Shown: positions 1 to 7,730, counted from the stretch's first letter. The stretch: 10,187 nucleotides of DNA from an uncultured Flavobacteriaceae bacterium (GCA_938018045.1 CALIIP010000029.1:1-10187), one strand, 5' to 3'. The notes: generated by a model not told the origin, from the sequence alone. A program made the numbers and translations.

Positions 1-123
1 GTTATGAAAATTTTAAAGGCTGCTGCAGGACCAAATCGAACTCCTGAAAGAATGAGTACACATCCTGATCCTGAAAACAGAATTGAGATGATTAAAGAGG
101 CAATAAAAAAGTATCGAAAATAA
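1..123 (+). CDS. M48-family metallopeptidase, C-terminal end only (partial)
   Basis: The window opens inside a gene read in frame 1, and its last 40 codons end with TAA at 121-123. The readable tail carries the segment PERMSTHPDPENRIE, which resembles the conserved STHP-x-PE-R stretch near the C terminus of M48-type (BepA/YfgC/LoiP-like) zinc metallopeptidases. These act in the periplasm or at the outer membrane in protein quality control. The HExxH zinc site and any signal peptide lie upstream of the window, so catalysis cannot be judged. gpmI starts 2 nt after the stop, so the two genes are probably co-transcribed. The family call rests on this short motif alone. Confidence 0.7.
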   Translation, partial: VMKILKAAAGPNRTPERMSTHPDPENRIEMIKEAIKKYRK

Positions 124-125
124 CT

Positions 126-1643
126 ATGAACAAAAAAGTAATCTTGATGATACTCGATGGTTGGGGAACTTCTCCTGATCCTAAAGTATCTGCAATCGAC
201 CATGCAAAAACTCCGTTTATAGACTCGCTCTACAAAAATTATCCGAATGCTGCCTTAAGAACAGATGGTTTACACGTTGGTTTGCCTGAAGGTCAAATGG
301 GAAATAGCGAAGTTGGTCACATGAATTTAGGTGCTGGACGTATTGTATATCAAGATTTAGCAAAAATAAATTTAGCAGTAGACAACAATACTTTAGGCAA
401 AGAAAAAATATTAACTGATGCTTTTAAATACGCCAAAGAAAACAATAAAAACCTTCATTTTTTAGGATTGTTAAGTGATGGCGGAGTTCACTCACACATA
501 AATCATTTAAAAGGTTTGGTAGATGCTGCGAACGAATGTGGAGTTCAAAATTCTTTTATTCATGGGTTTACAGATGGTCGTGATGTTGGACCAAAAACAG
601 GAATTAATTTTATTGCTGATATAGAAAATCACATCTCAAAAACCAACACTAAATTAGCAACAATTACAGGTCGTTACTACGCAATGGATCGTGATAAACG
701 TTGGGAACGTGTAAAGTTGGCATATGATGGTTTAGTGAATGCTCAAGGGTTAAAAACACACGATATTAATACTGCAATTCAGCAAAATTATGATACAGAT
801 GTTACCGATGAATTTATCAAACCTATTATAATTACTGATAAAAATAATGAACCAATTACATCTATAAAAGATGGTGATGTTGTCGTCTTTTTTAATTTCA
901 GAACAGATAGAGGTCGTGAGTTAACAGAAATGTTAAGCCAAAAACATTTTCATGAATACAACACACATAAATTGGATTTGCATTATGTAACATTGACCAA
1001 TTATGATGAGTCATTTAAAGGGATTAATGTCGTATTCAATAAAGACAATTTAACAGAAACGTTAGGAGAAGTATTATCCAAAAACAATAAAAAACAAATC
1101 AGAATTGCAGAAACTGAGAAATATCCTCACGTAACTTTCTTCTTTTCTGGAGGTCAAGAAGAACCATTTGAAGGAGAAAAAAGAATTCTTAAAAACTCTC
1201 CAAAAGTAGCAACCTACGATTTGAAACCAGAAATGAGTGCGTATGAATTGCGTGATGCTTTAATTCCGGAATTAGAAAACGGAGAAACAGATTTTGTTTG
1301 TTTAAACTTCGCAAACGGAGATATGGTTGGTCACACAGGAGTTATGGAAGCAGCCATAAAAGCTTGTGAAGTAGTTGATAAATGTGTGAAAGATGTGATA
1401 ACATCAGCATTGAAAAATGATTACACAACTATTTTAATTGCTGATCATGGAAACTGTGAAACGATGATAAATCCTGACGGAACTCCACATACAGCACACA
1501 CAACAAATCCAGTTCCTATAATTTTGATTGATAATGATTTAAAATCAATAAAAGATGGTGTTTTGAGTGATATTGCTCCTACAATTTTAAAATTAATTGG
1601 AATAAAACAACCAAAAGCAATGACTCGCCATTCGCTTATTTAG
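126..1643 (+). CDS. gpmI: 2,3-bisphosphoglycerate-independent phosphoglycerate mutase
   Basis: This enzyme interconverts 3-phosphoglycerate and 2-phosphoglycerate in cytosolic glycolysis and gluconeogenesis, using two Mn ions and a phosphoserine intermediate. At 505 residues it has the usual full length. The metal and catalytic residues known from the Bacillus enzyme are all in register: D11 in the MILDGWG motif, the nucleophile S61 in GNSEVGHMN, D399 and H403 in NGDMVGHTG, D440 and H441 in ADHGN, and H458 in HTAHT. Substrate-binding signatures are also present: HSH at 122-124, TDGRD at 149-153, RYYAMDRD at 183-190 and RTDRGRE at 259-265. The ATG at 126 gives the canonical N terminus and lies 2 nt after the upstream peptidase stop, which suggests one transcript. 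The 3' end overlaps the convergent methyltransferase gene by 8 bp, with no obvious terminator between them. Confidence 0.97.
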   Translation: MNKKVILMILDGWGTSPDPKVSAIDHAKTPFIDSLYKNYPNAALRTDGLHVGLPEGQMGNSEVGHMNLGAGRIVYQDLAKINLAVDNNTLGKEKILTDAFKYAKENNKNLHFLGLLSDGGVHSHINHLKGLVDAANECGVQNSFIHGFTDGRDVGPKTGINFIADIENHISKTNTKLATITGRYYAMDRDKRWERVKLAYDGLVNAQGLKTHDINTAIQQNYDTDVTDEFIKPIIITDKNNEPITSIKDGDVVVFFNFRTDRGRELTEMLSQKHFHEYNTHKLDLHYVTLTNYDESFKGINVVFNKDNLTETLGEVLSKNNKKQIRIAETEKYPHVTFFFSGGQEEPFEGEKRILKNSPKVATYDLKPEMSAYELRDALIPELENGETDFVCLNFANGDMVGHTGVMEAAIKACEVVDKCVKDVITSALKNDYTTILIADHGNCETMINPDGTPHTAHTTNPVPIILIDNDLKSIKDGVLSDIAPTILKLIGIKQPKAMTRHSLI

Positions 1644-2712
1644 AAACAAGCATCCAATAATGGCTTATATATATTGATTTTTTACCTAAAGTTTTTATCA
1701 GAATATTAAGCGTATTTTTTATAAAAGTACTAACAAAACCATCATTGCCAATACTATAAAATCCGCTTTTGATTTCAGATTCACGTTTTTTTAGTTCTAA
1801 ACTTTTCTGCAACTCTTTTGGATTCATCAGATGTTCTGTCCAATTTCCTGTATTAGGATCACAAGTATTTGTTTTATGATTTAATTTTTCGGGATATACT
1901 TTTGTCTTTTCAAATTCTTTTATTGACAAAACTATATCGTCTTTTCTCATTCCACGAGTATGAATTGCCAATTTCATAATTTCGCTTGATGACATTTTTT
2001 TAGCATTTACTTTGATGATTTCTTCTCTTATTTTCAAAAAAGAACGAATACTATCTTTTTGCTTTCTTCCAAAAAATTCTTGTTCGCCAATATTTTCTGA
2101 CACATATTGCATCTCCATTAATTTTCTTCTTCTTAATGGGTTTTTAATGTTTGCCGAAGTAGAAAAAACAAAATGTAGTTTTTTAGAAGGTAACAAGTTT
2201 AGATTTTCAAAAAATAACTCAATATCGTATATGTGTTCAATAACTTCTGATGAAACAATACCATCGACACTTATTTTTTGTTCTTTACAATAATTTCCTA
2301 AATCTTCAATTGATCCGTGATGATAATAATTGAAAGGCAAGTTTACTGCTTTTGAAATTATTTCTGCATCTTTTGCAACTTGATTATAAATATCGTTATA
2401 AATGATATTCATGCCCAACTCTTTACACAGCATTGATAAAATACCGATACCTGCGCCATGATCTATAACTGAAATTTGGTCAAATGGTTTTTGTACTTTT
2501 CTCTGAAAATGAAATAAAATCAAGGTATACATTTGCAATAAATACTTCAAGTCAACTTGATGTTTTAAAAAATATACTTGACTATATTCACTTATATTCA
2601 ATTCATATATATCGAGCGCAACTAGTTTTTGATATAAACGCTCAGAAGCCTTTTGCAACTCAAATACTTCTTTAGAAGATCCAATTAAATATTTTTTGTG
2701 TACAAAATCCAT
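1636..2712 (-). CDS. Class I SAM-dependent methyltransferase, substrate unknown
   Basis: This 358-residue cytosolic protein has a Rossmann methyltransferase core in its first half. Motif I is VIDHGAGIG (82-90), the acidic residue that would hold the SAM ribose is D107 in YNDIY, and SSEVIEH (154-160) fits the motif IV region. The second half (about 185-358) is outside the minimal fold. It contains a basic stretch NPLRRRKLMEM, a cysteine-containing TNTCDPNTGNW segment (281-291) and a hydrophobic C-terminal part. From memory, similar tails occur in methyltransferases of surface-polysaccharide loci, so a sugar or lipid substrate is possible but not shown. The gene lies alone on the minus strand between gpmI and map, overlaps gpmI by 8 bp and has its own TAnnTTTG element upstream. 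By eye it is more AT-rich than map. No substrate is proposed. Confidence 0.8.
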   Translation of the reverse strand: MDFVHKKYLIGSSKEVFELQKASERLYQKLVALDIYELNISEYSQVYFLKHQVDLKYLLQMYTLILFHFQRKVQKPFDQISVIDHGAGIGILSMLCKELGMNIIYNDIYNQVAKDAEIISKAVNLPFNYYHHGSIEDLGNYCKEQKISVDGIVSSEVIEHIYDIELFFENLNLLPSKKLHFVFSTSANIKNPLRRRKLMEMQYVSENIGEQEFFGRKQKDSIRSFLKIREEIIKVNAKKMSSSEIMKLAIHTRGMRKDDIVLSIKEFEKTKVYPEKLNHKTNTCDPNTGNWTEHLMNPKELQKSLELKKRESEIKSGFYSIGNDGFVSTFIKNTLNILIKTLGKKSIYISHYWMLVSK

Positions 2713-2731
2713 TTCGTCATATTAAGAGTCT

Positions 2732-2739
2732 CAAATTTA
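2732..2739 (-). promoter_or_regulatory. Bacteroidota-type -7 promoter element for the minus-strand methyltransferase
   Basis: The minus strand reads TAAATTTG, an exact TAnnTTTG match, 19 nt before the ATG at 2712. No convincing TTG -33 element is seen at the expected distance. The distance to the start codon agrees with the other promoter-like elements in this window, which supports the call. Confidence 0.5.
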
Positions 2740-2764
2740 GTATTAATATCTTGTTTTTTTGCAT

Positions 2765-2772
2765 TAGTTTTG
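2765..2772 (+). promoter_or_regulatory. Possible -7 element directly in front of map
   Basis: The plus strand reads TAGTTTTG, an exact TAnnTTTG match, but only 4 nt before the map ATG at 2777. A start point about 6 nt beyond it would give a leaderless or nearly leaderless mRNA. A TTG sits at 2751-2753, closer than the usual 19-nt spacing. It may be a real leaderless promoter or a chance match. Confidence 0.3.
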
Positions 2773-2776
2773 CATT

Positions 2777-3583
2777 ATGATAAAAATCAAAACATTAGAA
2801 GAAATTGAATTGATGCGCGAAAGTGCATTGGTAGTTTCTAGAACTTTAGGAATGCTTGCCAAAGAGGTGAAACCTGGAGTTACAACGCTACAGTTAGATA
2901 AAATGGCAGAAGAATACATCAGAAGTCAAGATGCTATTCCTGGTTTTTTAGGGTTATATGATTTCCCTAATACGTTGTGTATGAGTCCGAACGAGCAAGT
3001 TGTTCATGGATTTCCAAATAAAGATCCTTTGGTTGAAGGCGATATTATATCTATTGATTGTGGTGCTCTAAAAAATGGGTTTTATGGCGATCATGCCTAT
3101 ACTTTTGCTGTTGGTGAAATTGCTCCTGAAATTCAGCAATTATTAGATGTTACTAAAGAAAGTTTATACAGAGGTATTCGTGAATTTAAGGCTGGAAGTC
3201 GTGTTGGAGATGTAGGTTTTGCTATTCAAGATTATTGTGAATCTTTTGGTTACGGAGTTGTAAGAGAATTGGTCGGTCACGGTATTGGACGTGTGATGCA
3301 CGAAGATCCTGAAATGCCAAATTACGGAAAACGAGGTCGTGGAAAAAAGTTTAAAAACGGAATGGTTGTAGCAATCGAACCAATGATAAACATGGGAACA
3401 CACAAAATAAAACACCATAATGATGGTTGGACAATCACTACCCAAGATAATAAAATGAGTGCACATTTTGAACATGATGTTGCAATTGTTGATGATAAAC
3501 CTCAACTACTTTCTACTTTTGATTATGTCTATGAAGCCTTAGGGATTGTGAGTACAGAAGAAGACGAATTTAGAAAAAAATAA
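2777..3583 (+). CDS. map: Type I methionine aminopeptidase
   Basis: This enzyme removes the initiator methionine from nascent proteins in the cytosol. The 268-residue length is normal for type I. All five dinuclear metal ligands are visible and spaced as in the E. coli enzyme: D94 in SIDCG, D105 in YGDHAY, H168 in GHGIGR, E201 in AIEPM and E232 in AHFEHD. The substrate-contacting histidines H77 (VVHG) and H175 (MHEDPEMPNYG) are also present. The chosen ATG gives the typical MetAP start that leads into a TLEEIELMRES segment. map is the first gene of a three-gene operon, with the next start codon 2 nt after its stop. It is read divergently from the methyltransferase upstream, with only 64 bp between the two start codons. 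The C terminus carries a short acidic and lysine-rich tail. Confidence 0.97.
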   Translation: MIKIKTLEEIELMRESALVVSRTLGMLAKEVKPGVTTLQLDKMAEEYIRSQDAIPGFLGLYDFPNTLCMSPNEQVVHGFPNKDPLVEGDIISIDCGALKNGFYGDHAYTFAVGEIAPEIQQLLDVTKESLYRGIREFKAGSRVGDVGFAIQDYCESFGYGVVRELVGHGIGRVMHEDPEMPNYGKRGRGKKFKNGMVVAIEPMINMGTHKIKHHNDGWTITTQDNKMSAHFEHDVAIVDDKPQLLSTFDYVYEALGIVSTEEDEFRKK

Positions 3584-3585
3584 AG

Positions 3586-4047
3586 ATGATTTTAGAAAAA
3601 ACATTAGAGGCATTTTCAGAGACTATAGAACATCATGATAAAGAAAATCGTGAAGTTTCAAAAAGTGGTGTAGCTTGGCATATTGACCATAGTATCAAAG
3701 TGATTTTGGTTGTTTGTGAAACTTTGAAAAAATCTGATCCTAAAGAATATAAATCAAGTTTTAGTTTTTTAAAAACTTTTATATTTATTATTGGCCGTTT
3801 TCCGCGAGGAAAAGTAAAAGCCCCAAAAATAACATCTACAGAAGAAAAAATTGAAAAATCTGACCTTTTAAATCAATTGGCAATTGTGAGAAAAGAATTA
3901 TCAGAAATAGAAAAATTGCCAAAAAACAGTCATTTCAAACATCCAGTTTTTGGTGTTTTGAATTTAAAAGAAGCAATTAAATTTTTTAAATTACATAGCA
4001 ACCATCATTTAAAAATTACCAAAGAAATAATTTCTTCAGTAAGATAA
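3586..4047 (+). CDS. DinB-like / DUF1569-type small protein
   Basis: This 153-residue cytosolic protein looks all-helical. WHIDHS (31-36) sits in the first helices and an HSNHH cluster (137-141) in the last. That arrangement, an early histidine plus a C-terminal HxxxH pair (H137 and H141), is the metal-binding geometry of the DinB/YfiT four-helix superfamily. The SGVAWHIDHS and PRGKVKAPK stretches resemble DUF1569 proteins of Bacteroidota. No reaction is established for that group; some DinB relatives are metal-dependent thiol transferases. The gene starts 2 nt after map and ends 1 nt before the methyltransferase, so it belongs to that operon. The superfamily call is moderately secure and the function is unknown. 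Confidence 0.65.
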   Translation: MILEKTLEAFSETIEHHDKENREVSKSGVAWHIDHSIKVILVVCETLKKSDPKEYKSSFSFLKTFIFIIGRFPRGKVKAPKITSTEEKIEKSDLLNQLAIVRKELSEIEKLPKNSHFKHPVFGVLNLKEAIKFFKLHSNHHLKITKEIISSVR

Positions 4048-4048
4048 A

Positions 4049-4810
4049 ATGAGATTATTCAAAACCATATTAAATACAATTCCAAGACCTATACTTATAA
4101 AAGCAAGTTATTTAGTTCGTCCAATAATGGCGTTTTATTTAAAAGGAAACAAATTTACAGATCCTATTGACGGAAAGAGTTTTCGTGAGTTCCTTCCATA
4201 TGGTTATGAAACACAAAGACCAAATGTCTTATCTCCTTCTACACTCTCGCTAGAACGACACAGATTGTTATGGCTATACTTAAAAAGCGAAACAGATTTT
4301 TTTACTGCGGATAAAAAAGTATTACATTTTGCTCCAGAACAATGTTTTTTAAAACGATTTAGAGCCTTAAAAAACTTAGATTACACAACCACAGATTTAG
4401 AATCGCCAATTGCAGATGTAAAAGCAGATATTTGTGAATTGCCATTTGAAGATAATAGTTATGACATCATTTTTTGCAACCATGTTTTAGAGCATATTCC
4501 TGATGATACCAAAGCAATGCAAGAATTGTATAGGGTATTAAAAAAAGGCGGAATTGGAATTTTTCAAATTCCCCAAGACATGTCTAGAAACAAAACTTTT
4601 GAAGATGACTCTATAACTGATAAAAAAGAACGCGCTAAAATTTTCGGTCAATATGATCATGTAAGAATTTACGGAAAAGACTATTTTGATAAACTACGCT
4701 CTGTAGGTTTTAAAGTAGATGAAGTTGATTACACTTCTAACTTATCAGAAGAAGAAATTTCTAAATACTGCTTAACTAAAGGCGAAATTCTACCTGTTTG
4801 TTATAAGTAA
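4049..4810 (+). CDS. Class I SAM-dependent methyltransferase (Methyltransf_11-like)
   Basis: This 253-residue protein has a methyltransferase core from about residue 88 to 180. The nucleotide-binding loop is VLHFAPE (91-97) in place of the usual glycine-rich motif. It is followed by the acidic TTDLES turn (114-119), ADICELPF (126-133), and NHVLEHIPDD (144-153), which is typical of the Methyltransf_11 group, then LKKGGIGIFQIP. The first 85 residues carry a hydrophobic, basic segment (RPILIKASYLVRPIMAFYL) and a DPIDGKSFREFLPYGYE stretch that may form a substrate lid or membrane-surface contact. The target is unknown. It is the last gene of the map operon, with a 1-nt gap upstream, and its 3' end overlaps apbE by 21 bp on the other strand. 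Confidence 0.8.
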   Translation: MRLFKTILNTIPRPILIKASYLVRPIMAFYLKGNKFTDPIDGKSFREFLPYGYETQRPNVLSPSTLSLERHRLLWLYLKSETDFFTADKKVLHFAPEQCFLKRFRALKNLDYTTTDLESPIADVKADICELPFEDNSYDIIFCNHVLEHIPDDTKAMQELYRVLKKGGIGIFQIPQDMSRNKTFEDDSITDKKERAKIFGQYDHVRIYGKDYFDKLRSVGFKVDEVDYTSNLSEEEISKYCLTKGEILPVCYK

Positions 4811-5785
4811 ATTATCACTTGTATAAGTTTGTTCTTCTCCTTTATCATCTACATAAATTAAATAAGCTTTCAATTCTGGATGATCTTCTAAGAACACTTT
4901 TGTTTTTTCAAAACCCATTGCCATAAAAGCAGTTGCATACGCATCTACATCTGCACAATCTAAAGTAGAAATTACTGTTGCTGCTAAAAGATTACTTTCG
5001 GTAGCAAAACCTGTTTTTGCATTTATTGTATGAACAAATTTTCGTCCGTTTTTATCAATTTTAAATTTTCGATAATTTCCTGAACTTGCCAAAGATTGAT
5101 TATCTAATTCAACATATTTATTAAACGATCGTGTGTTATCTGTATTAGGATCTTCAAGCCAAACGCGCCATAAATCATTTGTTGGGTCTACACCTCTTGC
5201 TCTTATTTCTCCTCCAAGTTCTATTCGGTAATTTTCACAACCTTTAGATTCAAAAAAACGTCCGATAACATCCAAACCATAACCCTTGGCTATCGAATTA
5301 AAATCAAAAATAATTTTTGGATTTTGCTTTTCTATTCTATTATCAATGAGTTTTACCTTGTCAAAACCTACAAAATTGAGCAACTCTTTTACTTTAAGTG
5401 AATCCATATTTTCAATTGGTTTTTCTGGACCAAAACCCCAAGCATTTACCAAAATTCCAACTGTTGGATCATACAAGCCATCACTTTCCTTATATATTCT
5501 ATTTGATTTTTGGAATACTTCAACAAACATTTTATCAACTATAATAGTTGAGTCGCCATTATTGATTTTTGAAATATCAGAATTAGAAATATAAGTTGAC
5601 ATAGACTTATTTACAACATAGATCAAACTATCTATTTGTTTTGTAAAATCCTGATTATCGGTGTTTTGATAAAAAATATTAAACGTAGTTCCAAAAGCGT
5701 TGCCTTTTACTTTTTTATATGTTGGCTTATTATCAGTACAAGAGAAAAGAATTAGAGATAAAAAAAATAAGATTGTTTTTTGCAT
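4790..5785 (-). CDS. apbE: FAD:protein FMN transferase (ApbE family), lipoprotein
   Basis: ApbE enzymes attach FMN covalently, from FAD, to threonine or serine residues of exported redox subunits such as those of the Na+-NQR and RNF complexes, and require Mg. This 331-residue copy begins with a lipoprotein signal peptide whose lipobox LFSC gives C16 as the predicted lipidated residue, so it should act on the periplasmic side of a membrane. Family motifs in order: AFGTTFNI (30-37), FNSIAKGYG (162-170), ELGGEIRARG (189-198), SSGNYRKF (234-241), HTINAKTG (252-259) and DVDAYATAFMAMG (279-291), where D281 and T285 fit the metal-binding positions. The gene reads divergently from the OmpA lipoprotein and overlaps the methyltransferase tail to tail. 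No flavinylation target is encoded in this window. Confidence 0.93.
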   Translation of the reverse strand: MQKTILFFLSLILFSCTDNKPTYKKVKGNAFGTTFNIFYQNTDNQDFTKQIDSLIYVVNKSMSTYISNSDISKINNGDSTIIVDKMFVEVFQKSNRIYKESDGLYDPTVGILVNAWGFGPEKPIENMDSLKVKELLNFVGFDKVKLIDNRIEKQNPKIIFDFNSIAKGYGLDVIGRFFESKGCENYRIELGGEIRARGVDPTNDLWRVWLEDPNTDNTRSFNKYVELDNQSLASSGNYRKFKIDKNGRKFVHTINAKTGFATESNLLAATVISTLDCADVDAYATAFMAMGFEKTKVFLEDHPELKAYLIYVDDKGEEQTYTSDNLLITNR

Positions 5786-5805
5786 TTTAATTTCATTATT
5801 TAAAA

Positions 5806-5813
5806 CAAATTTA
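5806..5813 (-). promoter_or_regulatory. Bacteroidota-type -7 promoter element for apbE
   Basis: The minus strand reads TAAATTTG, identical to the element before the methyltransferase at 2732-2739, 20 nt before the apbE ATG. No clear TTG -33 partner is seen. It lies within the 123-bp divergent gap shared with the OmpA-family gene. Confidence 0.5.
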
Positions 5814-5878
5814 CAATTAAATCTCTGTTAAAACCATCACAAAACACTATAATACTATGTTAAACGAACCTTTTTTAA

Positions 5879-5886
5879 TACATTTG
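5879..5886 (+). promoter_or_regulatory. Bacteroidota-type -7 promoter element for the OmpA lipoprotein gene
   Basis: The plus strand reads TACATTTG, an exact TAnnTTTG match, 22 nt before the ATG at 5909. An ATG at 5857-5859, one base off TTG, lies 19 nt upstream, which is the expected spacing for the -33 element. A transcript would start near 5892 and have a short leader. Confidence 0.55.
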
Positions 5887-5908
5887 TGTATCTCTAAAAT
5901 TTCAAAAT

Positions 5909-6772
5909 ATGAAAAAAATATTTTTACTATCGCTATCAGCAATCTTTCTGACATCTTGTGTCTCAAAACAACAATTTGCAGATATGGAAAGCAATTACAA
6001 TTCTACAAAACGAGAATTGGTTAGCACAAAAGCAAGTTTACAGGAATGCTTGATTGAAAAAGACAGAAACTTAAATAAAGTTTCTTCTACCGAAGCGCAA
6101 GTTCAGTCAATGAAAGATCAAATAGCATCACTAAATGAAGATAAAAAAACTGCTTTAAAGCAAGTTGAAAATTTAACTGTTTTAACACAATCATCTTCAG
6201 ACAATATTAAAACTGTAATTGCTCAATTGAGTGAAAAAGATAAGTATATCAATGGTATTCGTACTGCAATGACGCAAAAAGATTCTATCAATTTGGCAAT
6301 TAAATATCAATTAACAAAAGAATTGGCTGCCGGAATTCAGGATGAAGACATTACAGTTGATGTTGAAAAAACGGTTGTTTATATTTCTATTGCTGATAAA
6401 TTATTATTTAAAAGTGGTAGTGCAACAGTTTCAGATAAAGCAAAAGCAGTTTTAGGAAAAGTAGCAACGGTAATTTCTTCTAGACCAGATATGGAAGTGC
6501 AAGTTGAAGGGTATACAGATAATGTGTCAATTTCTACTGCAACTATGAAAGATAATTGGGATTTAAGTACAGCGCGTGCAACATCTGTAGTGAGAGTTTT
6601 ACAAAGTGACTTTAGCGTTGATCCTAAAAGATTAATTGCTGCTGGACGTAGCGAGTATGTGCCTTTAGAAAGCAACGATACTCCTGCAGGTAGAGCAACT
6701 AACCGTAGAACAAGAATTGTGATTTTACCTAGATTAGAACAGTTCTTCGATATTTTAGAGCAAAAGCCTTGA
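5909..6772 (+). CDS. OmpA-family peptidoglycan-binding lipoprotein
   Basis: This 287-residue protein probably tethers the outer membrane to peptidoglycan. It starts with a lipoprotein signal peptide with lipobox LTSC (lipidated C17). Residues about 22-125 are charged, heptad-like and probably coiled coil. Residues about 150-275 form the OmpA C-terminal domain: LLFKSGSA (165-172), EGYTDN (200-205), NWDLSTARA (216-224) with D218 and R223 at the positions that bind diaminopimelate, and NRRTRI (265-270). No beta-barrel domain is present, so it resembles a long Pal-like protein rather than OmpA itself. The gene is monocistronic: it has its own promoter element in the divergent gap with apbE and a strong hairpin 23 nt after the stop codon. 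Confidence 0.9.
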   Translation: MKKIFLLSLSAIFLTSCVSKQQFADMESNYNSTKRELVSTKASLQECLIEKDRNLNKVSSTEAQVQSMKDQIASLNEDKKTALKQVENLTVLTQSSSDNIKTVIAQLSEKDKYINGIRTAMTQKDSINLAIKYQLTKELAAGIQDEDITVDVEKTVVYISIADKLLFKSGSATVSDKAKAVLGKVATVISSRPDMEVQVEGYTDNVSISTATMKDNWDLSTARATSVVRVLQSDFSVDPKRLIAAGRSEYVPLESNDTPAGRATNRRTRIVILPRLEQFFDILEQKP

Positions 6773-6794
6773 TAAATAGTTTCTTATTTTATCT

Positions 6795-6833
6795 AAAAAA
6801 GCCTTTCAAAAATTATTTTGAAAGGCTTTTTTT
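6795..6833. terminator. Strong bidirectional intrinsic terminator
   Basis: A 17-bp perfect stem (6795-6811 with 6816-6832) closes a 4-nt loop ATTA. Its core is GCCTTTC paired with GAAAGGC, flanked by A-runs on the left and T-runs on the right. A U-tract is therefore produced in both directions. It sits between the convergent OmpA lipoprotein gene and the exported-protein gene and can end both transcripts. Confidence 0.9.
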
Positions 6834-6863
6834 ATTTTAGGAAAGTATTAAAGTTTATCTTAA

Positions 6864-7670
6864 TTATTTAGACATACTTGGAACATTTGTATAAATATAA
6901 TCTCCATGTCCAGAGAAAATTTTGTTAAACTCTTTAAAGAATGCTTTTCTCTTTTCTTCGTCTGGCCAATAAGCGTTAACTAATCTATCAGTCTCATCAA
7001 AAGCCTTTTCAATGTCTCCCAAACTATCATAAACTCCAACTTCCATTCTATCTCTTGCATCTGCTCCATAACGGTGTCCGTGAGTAAAAAATCCTTTGAT
7101 ATACTTGTTTTTCATAATTATGTTATCAAAAAACTCTCTATATCCGTTTCCTCCTTCTCCACTAGCCGTATTTTTTCTAACATAATAAAGTAGTGGTTCA
7201 GTAGAATCAGTATTTACCGCTTTTGTAAAATTATAACTTATATAAATTTCATCACTGTGCTTTGCAGCATAATAACTGTTTTGTTTTTCAAAAAATGCTT
7301 TTCTAGCATCTTCATCTGGCCAACCAGCCTCAATAAGTTTACCAGTAACTTCATCTGCTTTTTCCATATCTTCCCATGATTTATATACAGAAACTGCAAG
7401 TATTTCTGAATTGTCTGGAGTAAAATAATGAGTGTAAAATCCTGAGCCAATAATCAAATCATTTTTACTGGTTACTTTATCAAAATATTCCTGCTCTGTT
7501 TTTTCCCAATCAGAGAAATCAACATCTGAATCTGCGCTCCAATGCATTTTAGATACAGAAATGTATACTGGTTTAAATTCTTCTTTTACTTCTTCTTGAG
7601 CAAAAGTTACTGTTGTAAACATAAAACTGAATACAAATAAACCCATAAAAAGGCTGTTTAATTTTTTCAT
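6864..7670 (-). CDS. Exported protein with two tandem copies of one alpha/beta domain, unknown function
   Basis: I do not recognise a named family. The 268-residue protein starts with a Sec signal peptide, cleavage expected after VTFA (A24), and has no lipobox, so it should be periplasmic or secreted. The mature part is an internal duplication. Residues about 33-148 and 158-262 share the same order of blocks: GFYTH (77-81) and GFFTH (193-197), then SWEDMEKA (98-105) and SLGDIEKA (216-223), then WPDE with RKAFF (117-127) and the same pair at 235-245, then DEIYIS and DYIYTN. The last three blocks are 116-118 residues apart in the two halves. The predicted beta-alpha-beta-beta-alpha-beta order of each half would fit a ferredoxin-like dimeric alpha/beta barrel with both subunits in one chain. 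The 3' end faces the bidirectional terminator, and a LytTR regulator gene lies 144 bp upstream on the same strand. Confidence 0.75.
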   Translation of the reverse strand: MKKLNSLFMGLFVFSFMFTTVTFAQEEVKEEFKPVYISVSKMHWSADSDVDFSDWEKTEQEYFDKVTSKNDLIIGSGFYTHYFTPDNSEILAVSVYKSWEDMEKADEVTGKLIEAGWPDEDARKAFFEKQNSYYAAKHSDEIYISYNFTKAVNTDSTEPLLYYVRKNTASGEGGNGYREFFDNIIMKNKYIKGFFTHGHRYGADARDRMEVGVYDSLGDIEKAFDETDRLVNAYWPDEEKRKAFFKEFNKIFSGHGDYIYTNVPSMSK

Positions 7671-7730
7671 AATAATAAAAGTTTTGGTTAATAATAACTA
7701 CAAGTTATATACTATACTGTTGGATAAAAA

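Noticed and set aside
2012..2293. Plus-strand open frame opposite the first methyltransferase
   Set aside because: It lies wholly inside a well-supported methyltransferase gene on the other strand, shows no domain or family motif and has no promoter of its own.
3164..3505. Minus-strand open frame of 113 codons inside map
   Set aside because: It is antisense to strictly conserved MetAP metal-ligand motifs, and its composition is that of a shadow frame.
7238..7450. Minus-strand frame of 70 codons within the exported-protein gene
   Set aside because: It is an out-of-frame reading of the first repeat of the duplicated protein, without any recognisable feature.
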